Shown here: positions 26,005 to 34,225 of the stretch, one piece after another
How the letters are laid out: every line of letters starts with the position of its first letter
How positions within the stretch are numbered: position 1 is the first letter of the stretch
Program-made: the position numbers and the translations under genes
Assembly (NCBI GenBank): GCA_002529455.1
Contig: NYMS01000020.1
Coordinates: 124,001 to 188,000, forward strand
DNA from: Glycomyces fuscus
GTDB lineage: Bacteria; Actinomycetota; Actinomycetes; Streptosporangiales; Streptosporangiaceae
Direction: 5' to 3'
DNA length: 64,000 bases
The notes under the pieces: generated by a model
Database searches by the model: none
Told to the model about the DNA's origin: nothing
The model's input: only the letters and a program-made list of their open reading frames with translations

Positions 26005-28062
26005 ATGACCGCAGGTGAACACGGAACGCACGGCCACGCCGACCACGCCGGTCACGCCGACCACGGAGGCCACGCCGGTCACGGAGGCCACGCCGACCAC
26101 GGCGGCCATGCCGCGGTGTTCCGGACCCGCTTCTGGTGGAGCTTGCTGCTCAGCATTCCCGTGGTCCTCACCAGCCACATGGTTTCCGGCTGGCTCGGCT
26201 ACCAGGTCCCCGCCGCGCTGACCTGGGTGCCGCCGGTCCTCGGCACCGCCGTCTACCTCTACGGCGGCTGGCCCTTCCTCTCCGGCGTCGTCGGCGAACT
26301 CCGCGGGCGCAGGCCCGGCATGATGACCCTGGTCGCCATGGCGATCACCGTCGCCTTCGGCTCCAGCATGCTCGCCACGTTCGGTGTGGTCGGCATGGCA
26401 CTCGACTTCTGGTGGGAGCTGGTCCTGCTGGTCGTGGTCATGCTCCTCGGCCACTGGCTGGAGATGCGCGCCCTCGGCCAGGCGTCCGGCGCCCTGGAGG
26501 CCCTGGCCGCGCTCCTGCCCGACCGCGCCGAGAGGGTCGGCGCCGACGGCGGGACCGAGGAGGTCGCCGTCCCCGACCTGCGCACCGGCGACACCGTGCT
26601 GGTCCGCTCCGGCGGGCGCGTCCCCGCCGACGGCACCGTCGTCGAGGGCGCCGCCGCCGTGGACGAGTCGATGATCACCGGGGAGTCCCGCACGGTCACC
26701 CGCGCCGAGGGCGACCGCGTCGTCGCCGGGACCGTCGCCACCGACTCCGCCGTCCGGGTCCGCGTCGACGCCGTCGGCGAGGACACCGCCCTGGCCGGTA
26801 TCCAGCGGCTCGTCGGCGAGGCGCAGGCGTCCCGCTCCCGCTCGCAGGCGCTCGCCGACCGGGCCGCCGCCCTCCTGTTCTGGTTCGCCCTGGCCGCCGC
26901 CGTGCTCACCGCCGCCCTGTGGACCCTGCTCGGCGAGGCCACCGAGGCCGTCGAACGCACCGTGACCGTCCTGGTCATCGCCTGCCCGCACGCCCTCGGC
27001 CTGGCGATCCCGCTGGTCATCGCGATCTCCACGGCCGTCTCCGCCCGCAACGGCATCCTGGTCAAGGACCGCCTGGCACTGGAGCGCACCCGCCTCGTGG
27101 ACACCGTGCTCTTCGACAAGACCGGCACCCTGACCAGGGGCGCCCCCGCCGTCACCGACACCGCCGCCGCCTCCGGGCACACGTCCGGCCGGGTGCTGGC
27201 CCTGGCCGGTGCGGTCGAGGCCGACTCCGAGCACCCGCTCGCCCGGGCGGTCGTGCGGGCGGCGCGGGAGGCGGGCGCGGTGCCCGGCGCCACCGGCTTC
27301 CGGTCGCTGACCGGACGCGGTGTCCGCGCCTCGGTCGGGGGCGCCGACGTGCACGTGGGCGGCCCGTCCCTGCTGGAGTCGCTCGGCCTCACCGAGCCCG
27401 ACGACCTGGCCGGACGCACCGGACCCTGGCGCGAGCGCGGCGCGACGGTGCTGCACGTGGTCGTGGACGGCGAGGTGGCCGGCGCCCTGGCGCTGGCCGA
27501 CGAGATCCGCCCCGAGTCGGCGGTGGCCGTCCGACGCCTCCAGGAGCAGGGCGTGCGCGTCGCGATGGTGACCGGCGACGCCCGCAACGTGGCCGACGCG
27601 GTGGCCGAACGGCTCGGCCTGGACGAGGTCTTCGCCCAGGTCCTGCCCGACCAGAAGGACGCCGTGGTCCGCGACCTCCAGTCGAGGGGGAACCGGGTGG
27701 CGATGGTCGGCGACGGCGTGAACGACGCGCCCGCCCTGGCCAGGGCGGACGTCGGTATCGCGATCGGAGCGGGTACCGACGTGGCGATCGAGTCCGCCGG
27801 GGTCGTGCTGGCCTCGGACGACCCGCGCGGCGTGGTGGCGGTCCGCAGGCTGTCGGGGGCCGGTTACCGCAAGATGGTCCAGAACCTCGTGTGGGCCGCC
27901 GGGTACAACGTCGTCGCCGTCCCCCTGGCCGCCGGTGTGCTGGCGCCGGTCGGGATCGTGCTCGCCCCGGCGGTGGGAGCGGTGCTGATGAGTCTGTCCA
28001 CGATCGTCGTGGCGCTCAACGCCCAGCTCCTGCGCCGGGTGGACCTGAGCGTCCCCTCCTGA
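26005..28062 (+). CDS. copB: copper-translocating P-type ATPase, CopB type (CPH motif)
   Basis: 685 residues from the ATG at 26005, ribosome site gagggggag. The N terminus is a His/Gly/Asp/Ala repeat (residues 5-35) with about ten histidines, replacing the usual CXXC heavy-metal domain. The body has paired N-terminal membrane helices, the TGES phosphatase motif, the membrane metal site CPH (Cys327-Pro328-His329, in VIACPHALGLAIPL), the phosphorylated Asp371 in DKTGTLT, EADSEHPLA for ATP binding and VGDGVNDAPAL. A CPH rather than CPC motif places it in the P1B-3 group that exports Cu(II) or Cu(I). Two CsoR boxes upstream support copper induction, though no csoR gene is in the window. Confidence 0.92.
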   Translation: MTAGEHGTHGHADHAGHADHGGHAGHGGHADHGGHAAVFRTRFWWSLLLSIPVVLTSHMVSGWLGYQVPAALTWVPPVLGTAVYLYGGWPFLSGVVGELRGRRPGMMTLVAMAITVAFGSSMLATFGVVGMALDFWWELVLLVVVMLLGHWLEMRALGQASGALEALAALLPDRAERVGADGGTEEVAVPDLRTGDTVLVRSGGRVPADGTVVEGAAAVDESMITGESRTVTRAEGDRVVAGTVATDSAVRVRVDAVGEDTALAGIQRLVGEAQASRSRSQALADRAAALLFWFALAAAVLTAALWTLLGEATEAVERTVTVLVIACPHALGLAIPLVIAISTAVSARNGILVKDRLALERTRLVDTVLFDKTGTLTRGAPAVTDTAAASGHTSGRVLALAGAVEADSEHPLARAVVRAAREAGAVPGATGFRSLTGRGVRASVGGADVHVGGPSLLESLGLTEPDDLAGRTGPWRERGATVLHVVVDGEVAGALALADEIRPESAVAVRRLQEQGVRVAMVTGDARNVADAVAERLGLDEVFAQVLPDQKDAVVRDLQSRGNRVAMVGDGVNDAPALARADVGIAIGAGTDVAIESAGVVLASDDPRGVVAVRRLSGAGYRKMVQNLVWAAGYNVVAVPLAAGVLAPVGIVLAPAVGAVLMSLSTIVVALNAQLLRRVDLSVPS

Positions 28063-28243
28063 GCGCCCCTCCGGAGGGCGCGGGGCGGTGGTCGCACCGT
28101 TCTCGCAGCTCAGTGAGGTTTCACGTGAAACCTCCACGCTGGCCGCAGGTGTGCCGTCCACAGGGGTCCCCGGCACGCCCGGCCGTGGTGGGGCGGCGGA
28201 GGCCGGGTGCGCCGGGGCCCGGCGGCGACCGGTCACCGGCCCG

Positions 28244-28783
28244 TCAGAGGAGCGCCTTCTCGTGCGCGCGTGCGCGGATCAGGTCGGCGGTCTCCTCGGG
28301 GGTGAGGGACGCGGTGTCCAGCCACCAGCCGACTCCGCCCAGGTCCTCCCGCATCGCCCGGTAGTACGGCGCGAAGTCGAAGTCGACGCGGTGCTCGGGG
28401 TCGCGCGTGGCGTTGCGCCGCTGACACACCTCCAGGGGCGGGAACAGGACGACGAACATGACCGGCCTGGGCCGCAGCAGTTCCACCATGGAGTCCAGCA
28501 TCCGGCGGTTGTCGATGGTGTACTCGATGACCGGGAAGACGCCGTTGTCGGCGAAGTTGGCCGCCAGGTCGCACATGTTGCGCACACACAGCCGCAACTG
28601 GCGCCGGGCCTCCTCCGCCGGTCGCCCGTTGAAGCCGACACGCCCCTGGACGACCATGTAGGAGAGGACGTCCCCGCTGATGTGGGCCGCACGCGGATAC
28701 CGCGCGGCCACCAGCGGAGCCACCGTCGACTTGCCGGCTCCCGGCATCCCCGAGAGGATCAGACATCCGTCACGGCCCCGCAT
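28244..28783 (-). CDS. P-loop kinase / AAA-family ATPase (zeta-toxin-like)
   Basis: 179 residues from the ATG at 28783, selected for its ribosome site (agggaggtc). Earlier in-frame codons run through a duplicated piece of the VTC gene (see 28831). Walker A is GMPGAGKSTVA at 12-22. It is followed by HISGDVLSYMV and a substrate-side ADNGVFPVIEYTIDNRRML, then VMFVVLFPPLEVCQRRNATR with the lid arginines. This pattern fits small-molecule or zeta-toxin-like kinases of the AAA_33 group. No antitoxin gene is adjacent. The substrate is unknown. Confidence 0.75.
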   Translation of the reverse strand: MRGRDGCLILSGMPGAGKSTVAPLVAARYPRAAHISGDVLSYMVVQGRVGFNGRPAEEARRQLRLCVRNMCDLAANFADNGVFPVIEYTIDNRRMLDSMVELLRPRPVMFVVLFPPLEVCQRRNATRDPEHRVDFDFAPYYRAMREDLGGVGWWLDTASLTPEETADLIRARAHEKALL

Positions 28784-28830
28784 CCCGACCTCCCTGTGTC
28801 GTGCGGTGGACATGGTCACAGATCGGGGAC

Positions 28831-28937
28831 GGGGAGCGCACCCGGTTTTCCCGCGCCCGTCGGCGTCCGGCCGGGGGACGGGCGCGGTCCCCGCCCGCGC
28901 CCGCTCCGGGGCGCACGGCACCGGGTGGTCCGGGCAC
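28831..28937. repeat. 107-bp direct repeat, copy 1 (remnant of VTC 3' end)
   Basis: It aligns without gaps to 29614-29720 with about nine differences by my count, so roughly 92% identical. Copy 2 is the 3' end of the VTC gene plus its downstream flank. Copy 1 lies upstream of the P-loop kinase and reads on the minus strand as a relic of the VTC C terminus (DHPVPCAPERARAGTAP). Confidence 0.85.
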
Positions 28938-28969
28938 GCGCCCCTCCCCCATGCCGGCACCGGTGGTGC

Positions 28970-29470
28970 TCATCCGATGAACTTCTCCCATACCGGGGAC
29001 ACGATGAGCCCGATCAGGAGCAGCAGTCCAGGCAGTATCACCACCATGAGGACGATCCGGCCCCCCGTACCGGGGCCGGGGGACTCCACCGCCTCCGCGC
29101 TGTGGGGGCGGTCCGGCTCTCCGGGGGCGTAGGCGATGGTGAGGGTCTGGCCGGTCTCGGGGACCGACCGGCGGTCGCGCAGGACGACGTCCGTGTAGGT
29201 GGTGCCCTCGACGGTGTAGGTCACGAACACGGTGGTACCGCCTCCCGCCGGTCCGCCCATGGAACGCTTCCGCACCTGGGTGACCACCGCCTCGGCGCGT
29301 TCGGAGAGGTCGGTGCCGGGTTCGGGCTCCAGCATCTTCCAGGCCCCTCCCGACACCAGCACCGTCACCAGCAGCAGGGACACGGTCGCGATCGCGATGT
29401 CGGACCAGGAGGGCCTGCGGTCCCTCCGGGAGCCGTCGGGCGGGGGCGGGGGAGCGGCGGAACCGGACAC
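28970..29470 (-). CDS. DUF3592-like membrane protein
   Basis: About 166 residues if it begins at the GTG at 29470 (weak ribosome site; longer starts to 29560 are possible). A first membrane helix (SDIAIATVSLLLVTVLVSGG) is followed by an extracytoplasmic beta-rich domain with RAEAVVTQVRKR, then TTVFVTYTVEGTTYTDVVLR and TLTIAYAPGEPDRPHSAEA. A second helix is at the C terminus (IVLMVVILPGLLLLIGLIVS). This two-helix arrangement around a small beta domain is the DUF3592 pattern, whose function is unknown. The gene lies between the two copies of the 107-bp repeat. Confidence 0.7.
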   Translation of the reverse strand: MSGSAAPPPPPDGSRRDRRPSWSDIAIATVSLLLVTVLVSGGAWKMLEPEPGTDLSERAEAVVTQVRKRSMGGPAGGGTTVFVTYTVEGTTYTDVVLRDRRSVPETGQTLTIAYAPGEPDRPHSAEAVESPGPGTGGRIVLMVVILPGLLLLIGLIVSPVWEKFIG

Positions 29471-29613
29471 GGGGGCCTTCCGGTGGGAATCGACTCCGGT
29501 ACCGATCCCCGCGGGACGGGCGGGTAAACCCGCGCGGGTGCACGCGGTGCTCCACCACACCGGCCAGGCCGCGCGGAGGTCGGGCCGGAGGGCGGCACCG
29601 GGTCCCCGGTCCG

Positions 29614-29720
29614 GGGGAGCGCACCCGGTCCTCCCGCGCCCGTCGGCGGCCGGTCAGGGGGCGGGCGCGGTCCCCACCCGCGCCCGCTCCAGGGCGCACG
29701 GCACCGGGTGGTCCAGGCAC
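29614..29720. repeat. 107-bp direct repeat, copy 2 (VTC 3' end)
   Basis: It overlaps the last codons of the VTC gene (stop at 29654) and its 3' flank. It is the probable source of the copy at 28831, 783 bp away. Confidence 0.85.
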
Positions 29721-30637
29721 ACGTCCATCGCCCGGTGCCACCGGTTGCCCCGCAGCCGGGGCTCCAGCGCGGCCACCGTCGCCCCGTACTTGGTGAACCG
29801 CGCCTCCCGGACCCCGTACTCGTGCAGCCTGCGCTCGGTCGCGGTGAGCCCGCCGCGCGTCTTGACCTCCAGCAGCACCGCGTCCGGTCGCATCCGCACC
29901 GACCAGCCCGCCCGGTAGCCGACCAGGCCGGTGTCCACGGTCACCCGCTCCTCGCCCGAGAGGGCCACCACCGTCGTGCGCCGGTAGTCGGTCACCGCGC
30001 TGGCCACCAGTACGTCCGGCGCCTCGATGCCGTACGAGCACAGGGTGTCGTCCAGGAACCGCCGGGCCTCGGGGGTCATCCGGTCCGGCGGACCCGCGTA
30101 GGCGGTCCGCGTCTTGTCGGTGATCCCGCGCGCGCCCTTGAGCTTGACCTCGAACATGCGCGCCCCCGTGTCCACGTACGTGCGCGTCCGGACCTTGAAG
30201 CGCACCCGCCGACCCTGGCGGTGGTCGTGGAAGGTCCGCAGGCCGGGGGTGTCCAGGTAGGTGGACGAGTACCGGAAGTCCCGCCTCCCGTCGATGGTCA
30301 GCACCCCGAACCGCTCCCCGGCGTCCGCGAACAGCGGTTCCAGCAGCTCGACGGGCACCAGGTACTTGCGGCAGGTCCGGGTCACCAGGGCGGCGCGCTC
30401 GTTGATCTCGGCGAGCGACATCGGGCGCAGCGCCGCCAGGACCGGGGCGGGAACGTCCGGGGCGGGGCCGCCCGCCGGCGCGCCCGCCGTCCGGGCCGGG
30501 CCCGTCCCGTGGGACGGGTGCGTCGGGCGGAACGGGTCGGTCGGGGCGGGTGTGTCCACGGGAGCAGGCGTTTCCACGGATGTGAGGGCTTCCAGGGTCA
30601 TGGGAGTCTCCACGGGGGCGAGGGCGGCGAGGCTCAT
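29654..30637 (-). CDS. VTC domain-containing protein (putative polyphosphate polymerase)
   Basis: 327 residues. An N-terminal Pro/Thr/Ala-rich stretch (1-75) leads to the VTC tunnel domain: ALVTRTCRKYLVPVELLEPL, then YSSTYLDTPGLRTFHDHRQG, RRVRFKVRTRTYVDTGARMF and EVKLKGARGITDKTR. Later strands are ERVTVDTGLVGYRAGW and DAVLLEVKTRGGLT. The Arg/Lys/Glu-lined pattern is that of the triphosphate-tunnel fold that in yeast VTC4 polymerises polyphosphate. Its ATG overlaps the stop of the upstream DUF4956 gene by 4 bases, so they are coupled. This pair is common in bacteria, often with a CotH kinase gene, which is absent here. Its 3' end has been duplicated (28831). Confidence 0.88.
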   Translation of the reverse strand: MSLAALAPVETPMTLEALTSVETPAPVDTPAPTDPFRPTHPSHGTGPARTAGAPAGGPAPDVPAPVLAALRPMSLAEINERAALVTRTCRKYLVPVELLEPLFADAGERFGVLTIDGRRDFRYSSTYLDTPGLRTFHDHRQGRRVRFKVRTRTYVDTGARMFEVKLKGARGITDKTRTAYAGPPDRMTPEARRFLDDTLCSYGIEAPDVLVASAVTDYRRTTVVALSGEERVTVDTGLVGYRAGWSVRMRPDAVLLEVKTRGGLTATERRLHEYGVREARFTKYGATVAALEPRLRGNRWHRAMDVCLDHPVPCALERARVGTAPAP

Positions 30638-31251
30638 CGCCGTCCCGTCCGGCCCGTCATCGGGGCGAGGACCTGCCCGAACCCGTGCCCGGGGCCCGGG
30701 GCGGACGCGATCCGGGGCGCCTGGAACCGCACGTCCACGACCATCAGGTCGCGCACGTAGTCGACCTCGGTGACCTCGACCTTCCTGACCCGGCCGCGCA
30801 GCCGCGACTCCAGGTCCTGGCGCAGCGCCACGGGGTCCTCGTGCACCACGTCCAGGGTCAGGACGCGGCGCTCGTGCCGCGAGAGCAGGCGCGGGTGGTC
30901 GGCCGCGTACAGGCCGGTGAGCAGCAGGGCGTTGAGGCCCAGCAGCACCCAGGGCGTGGGGGCGGCCACCGCGTTGACCAGGCCCAGGGCGATCGCCGTG
31001 AAGTAGTAGCCGATCTCGCCCTGGCTGATGAGGTCCGACCGCAGACGCAGGATCGACAGCACGCCGAACAGGCCGAAGCCGACCGCCAGGCCGACCTCCT
31101 GGTTGGTCAGCATGGACACCACGGCGAAGATGCCGGTGTTGAGGGCCGCGTAGGCCAGAAGCAGGTCGCGCCGTCCGTGGCGGCGGAAGTAGAGGGCGTA
31201 GGACAAGGCCGTGATCGCGATCGTGTTGACCGCCAGTGCGAACCAGAACAT
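30634..31251 (-). CDS. DUF4956 membrane protein
   Basis: 205 residues from the ATG at 31251 (gaggatgg ribosome site); an upstream in-frame start at 31320 lies inside a hairpin and is unlikely. Four membrane helices occupy residues 1-115 (MFWFALAVNTIAITALSYAL, AYAALNTGIFAVVSMLTNQE and others). The hallmark GLAVGFGLFGVLSILRLRSD and GEIGYYFTAIALGLVNA segments follow. The C-terminal cytoplasmic part has an ACT-like beta-alpha repeat (VRKVEVTEVDYVRDLMVVDV). It probably works with the VTC protein encoded next in the same operon, perhaps anchoring or moving polyphosphate. That is inference from the recurring gene pair. Confidence 0.88.
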   Translation of the reverse strand: MFWFALAVNTIAITALSYALYFRRHGRRDLLLAYAALNTGIFAVVSMLTNQEVGLAVGFGLFGVLSILRLRSDLISQGEIGYYFTAIALGLVNAVAAPTPWVLLGLNALLLTGLYAADHPRLLSRHERRVLTLDVVHEDPVALRQDLESRLRGRVRKVEVTEVDYVRDLMVVDVRFQAPRIASAPGPGHGFGQVLAPMTGRTGRR

Positions 31252-31288
31252 GTGACCATCCTCGGAACGCGGGGTGAGGAACCCATGA

Positions 31289-31318
31289 GGCGCGGATGAG
31301 GGAACCCTCATCCGCGCC
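31289..31318. terminator. strong hairpin, probable terminator
   Basis: ggcgcggatgaggg pairs perfectly with ccctcatccgcgcc around a 2-base loop. It sits 134 bp past the response-regulator stop and 38 bp before the DUF4956 start on the minus strand. It therefore separates the two-component operon from the VTC operon. Confidence 0.75.
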
Positions 31319-31452
31319 ACGCACCGGTCACCCGCCGCCCGTGCGAGGGGGCGGGGGCGTCACCGACACCCCCGCCCCCTCCTCACCGGAGCGCTCCCCG
31401 ACCGCCCGGGCCCCGGCGTCCCCGCCGCCCGGGGCACCCGCGGACACCCGCG

Positions 31453-32112
31453 TCACCCGGTCAACCGGTACCCCATTCCGCGCACGGTCACGATCCGCTC
31501 CGCGCCCACCTTGCGGCGCAGCGCCCGCACGAACACGTCCACCACGTTCGACCCGGGGTCGTGGTCGTAGCCCCACACGTGCGACAGCATCTGCTGCCGG
31601 GTGAGCACCTGGCCCGGGTGCCGCATCAGCAGCTCCAGCAGGGAGAACTCGCGCGCGGTCAGGTCCACGGACGTCCCCTCCACCGCCACCCGCCGCGTGC
31701 GCAGGTCCAGGGCCAGGCCGCCCGCGCGCAGCACCGTCAGCTCGGCGGGCCGCTCGTTGCGCATCCGCAGCCGCACCCGCGCCAGCAGCTCCTCGAACCG
31801 GAACGGCTTGGTCACGTAGTCGTCGGCCCCGATCTCCAGGCCGGTCACCGTGTCCCGCACACCGTCGCGCGCGGTCAGGATGACCACGGGGATGTCCACG
31901 CCCAGCGAGCGCACGCGCCGCAGCACGTCGAACCCGTCGGTGTCCGGCAGGCCCAGGTCCAGCAGCATCAGGTCGAAACCGCCGGTCACCGCGTAGTCCA
32001 CGGCCTCCGCCCCCGTGCCCACCACGGTGGTGGTGAACCCGCTGGCGTCCAGGCCCTTGCGGACGAACGAGGCGATCCGCTCCTCGTCCTCGACGATGAG
32101 GATGCGACTCAC
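31453..32112 (-). CDS. OmpR-family response regulator
   Basis: 219 residues from the GTG at 32112, which overlaps the sensor-kinase stop (GTGA). The receiver domain has the acidic pair EDE at 8-10, the phosphoacceptor Asp52 in LLDLGLPD, and Lys in DDYVTKPF. The C-terminal winged helix has DLTAREFSLLELLMRHPGQV, then LTRQQMLSHVWGYDHDPGSN and VVDVFVRALRRKVG. It forms a coupled pair with the histidine kinase encoded just upstream. Confidence 0.95.
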   Translation of the reverse strand: MSRILIVEDEERIASFVRKGLDASGFTTTVVGTGAEAVDYAVTGGFDLMLLDLGLPDTDGFDVLRRVRSLGVDIPVVILTARDGVRDTVTGLEIGADDYVTKPFRFEELLARVRLRMRNERPAELTVLRAGGLALDLRTRRVAVEGTSVDLTAREFSLLELLMRHPGQVLTRQQMLSHVWGYDHDPGSNVVDVFVRALRRKVGAERIVTVRGMGYRLTG

Positions 32113-33707
32113 ACGTGCCCCCTTCCGGTGGGGATGACCAGGGTGAACGTGGAACCCGCGCCCGGTGCCGAGCGCAGGTCCACCCGCCCGTGGTGGGCCT
32201 CGGCGATGGCGCGGACGATGGCCAGGCCCAGACCGGCGCCCCGGTCGCCCCTGGCCGCCCCTCCGCCCCGCGAGAAACGCTCGAAGATCCGGCCGTGCTC
32301 CTCGGCCGGGATGCCGGGCCCCTGGTCGGCGACCCAGAACAGCACGTCGCCGCCGCTGAACGCGGAGCCCACGCGCAGCGTGGACCCCGGCTCGGTGTGC
32401 CGCACCGCGTTGGCGGCCAGCTGCACCACGGCCTGGGTGACGCGCTGCGGGTCGAGCCGGGCGACCCCCTCGGCCAGCGACTCCAGGCGCCAGTCCCGGT
32501 CGCCGAGCCTGCGCACCTTGGCGTCGATGTCGCTGGTCAGCTCGGCCAGGGACACCTGCTCCTCGCGCAGGAAGTCGGGCTGCTGGGCCTTGGCGAGCAG
32601 CAGCAGGTCCTCCACGATCCGGCCCATCCGGTCCAGCTCGTCGGTGACCAGGCGCACGACCTCGCGCCGCTCCTCGGGGTCGTCCCCCATGAGCTCCAGG
32701 TGGCCGCGCACGATGGTGATGGGCGTGCGCAGTTCGTGCCCGGCGTCGTCCACGAACCGGCGCTGGGCGGTGAAGGCGCCCTCCAACCGGTCCAGCATGC
32801 TGTTGAACTGCTCGGCGAGCGCGGCGATGTCGTCCCGCCCCGACACGTCGATGCGCCGGGTCAGGTCCTCCTCGGTGATGTGCGCTGCGGCCTGCCGGAC
32901 CAGGCGCACGGGCGCGAGGAAGCGGCCCGCCACCCACCAGGCCGCGGTGCTCGCGGCGAGCAGCCCGGCCAGGCTGACCAGCGCGATCGTCTGGGTGGTG
33001 GAGGTGACCGTGTCCTCGTCGGCCTCGGTGAAGTAGCCGATGACGAACCACCCCGCGGCGTCGGCGCGGCCGTCCGGGGGCAGGGCGCGGATCTTCTCCC
33101 ACCGCATCGGGCCGGCGGGGGTGTCCAGGGTTCCGCGGGCGCCGGGCGCCTCCAGGACCTCCGCGACCATCGCGGGGTCCGCGGACACGTCGAAGGGCGG
33201 CTCCTGGCCCTGGCGGATGCGTCCGGCCCGGGCCGTGTCCCCGGGCGCGCCGCCCGCGCCCCGGCCGGAGGCCGTCCCCTCCACCCAGCCGAAGAGGATC
33301 TCGGCCCGGTCGGGGTACTGGCGGGCCAGGTGGAGCCGGATGAGGGTGGAGACGTCGGTGAAGGACTCGCCCGTGTTGGGGTCCACGCCCACGGCGGCGA
33401 ACTCCTGGAACTCGCCGATCTCCTGGGACAGCGCGCGGTCGACGCGCTCGTCGTTGCGCGCGGTGAGCGCGCTCCAGGTGAGGATGTTGACCAGGACGAG
33501 GACGGACGCCATCAGCAGGACGACCCAGGCCATGATGAGGAACCTGGCGGGGATGCGCCGCTTCTGCGGCATCTCCGGCTGGGGCCCCACCATGACCACG
33601 GTGGAGTTCGCGTCGGTGTGGGCGCCCCCGCCCCAGGCGCCCCCGCCGGTCACGCCGCTGAGGTCCTCGGTCGGGGCGTCCCCGTCGAAACGCCCCTCAG
33701 TCGTCAT
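32109..33707 (-). CDS. two-component sensor histidine kinase
   Basis: 532 residues from the ATG at 33707; this ATG lies 11 bp inside the end of the upstream gene (ATGACGACTGA), implying translational coupling. An N-terminal cytoplasmic stretch is followed by a membrane helix (about 54-77), an extracytoplasmic sensor domain of about 150 residues, and a second helix (about 240-262). A HAMP segment (APVRLVRQAAAHITEEDLTR) precedes the HisKA site with phosphoacceptor His324 in DAGHELRTPI. The ATPase N and G boxes are LAANAVRHT, ADQGPGIP and GAGLGLAIV. The signal is unknown. The coupled exported Asp-rich protein is a candidate partner. Confidence 0.94.
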   Translation of the reverse strand: MTTEGRFDGDAPTEDLSGVTGGGAWGGGAHTDANSTVVMVGPQPEMPQKRRIPARFLIMAWVVLLMASVLVLVNILTWSALTARNDERVDRALSQEIGEFQEFAAVGVDPNTGESFTDVSTLIRLHLARQYPDRAEILFGWVEGTASGRGAGGAPGDTARAGRIRQGQEPPFDVSADPAMVAEVLEAPGARGTLDTPAGPMRWEKIRALPPDGRADAAGWFVIGYFTEADEDTVTSTTQTIALVSLAGLLAASTAAWWVAGRFLAPVRLVRQAAAHITEEDLTRRIDVSGRDDIAALAEQFNSMLDRLEGAFTAQRRFVDDAGHELRTPITIVRGHLELMGDDPEERREVVRLVTDELDRMGRIVEDLLLLAKAQQPDFLREEQVSLAELTSDIDAKVRRLGDRDWRLESLAEGVARLDPQRVTQAVVQLAANAVRHTEPGSTLRVGSAFSGGDVLFWVADQGPGIPAEEHGRIFERFSRGGGAARGDRGAGLGLAIVRAIAEAHHGRVDLRSAPGAGSTFTLVIPTGRGHV

Positions 33708-34071
33708 CGTCGCCGCCCTCGTCGTCATCGTCGCAGTCATCATCGTCGCCGTCGTCACCGCAGGTGGGGGCGGGGGTCCGGCTCGGGGTGCCCGAGGGCG
33801 TCGGCGGAGGCTCCGCCGGGGTCCCGGTGTGGTCGGGGTCCTCCTCGTCCGGGGTCCCGTCGCCGTCGTGGTCGGTGACCGGCGGCGGGGGAGCGACGAC
33901 CTCCTCGTCGGAGGGAGGTGCGGGGCTGGCGCCGGGGGACTCCCCGACCACCACCTCGCCCGGGGCGGCGGCGTCCGGGACGCGCCCGGGCATGGCCCAC
34001 ACCAGGACCGCCCCCGCGACCAGGAAGGCCGCGACGGTGCCCGCCAGCAGCGGCAACAGCGGTGATCTCAT
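33697..34071 (-). CDS. Asp-rich exported or membrane-anchored protein with Ca-binding-like repeat
   Basis: 124 residues from the ATG at 34071; an ATG at 34119 is the alternative. A hydrophobic segment (about 4-28, PLLAGTVAAFLVAGAVLVWAM) serves as signal or anchor. A Pro/Asp/Glu-rich region follows, with one thrombospondin type-3-like calcium-binding repeat (DHDGDGTPDEEDPD, 67-80). The tail (104-124) is almost all Asp with two Cys. I know no named family. The gene precedes and overlaps the sensor kinase gene, so the product probably helps sense or buffer a cation outside the membrane. The coding sequence there is low in complexity, so part of the tail could tolerate length change. Confidence 0.65.
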   Translation of the reverse strand: MRSPLLPLLAGTVAAFLVAGAVLVWAMPGRVPDAAAPGEVVVGESPGASPAPPSDEEVVAPPPPVTDHDGDGTPDEEDPDHTGTPAEPPPTPSGTPSRTPAPTCGDDGDDDDCDDDDEGGDDDD

Positions 34072-34225
34072 ACCCGCCGAGCATTCCGGGCGCGGAGGAA
34101 CACGAGATGAAACGGACATGAGGATTTCTTCATCGGGCGCGTCGTCCCGGCGCGGGCGTCCGTCCCGCCGCCGTGCCCGCCGGGGCCGGACGCGCCCGGG
34201 GCGGCGTCCGGCCCCGGCGGCGCGG

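Noticed and set aside
25906-28236. Minus-strand frame of 776 codons over the copper ATPase
   Set aside because: It is antisense to a full P-type ATPase and rich in His/Asp/Gly, as expected from reverse reading of GC-rich codons.
28244-28783. Zeta toxin of a toxin-antitoxin pair
   Set aside because: The P-loop and lid fit the superfamily, but there is no epsilon-like antitoxin gene next to it, so I kept a general kinase call.
28784-28960. N-terminal extension of the P-loop kinase gene
   Set aside because: The extra codons are a relic of the VTC 3' end; the ribosome site supports the start at 28783.
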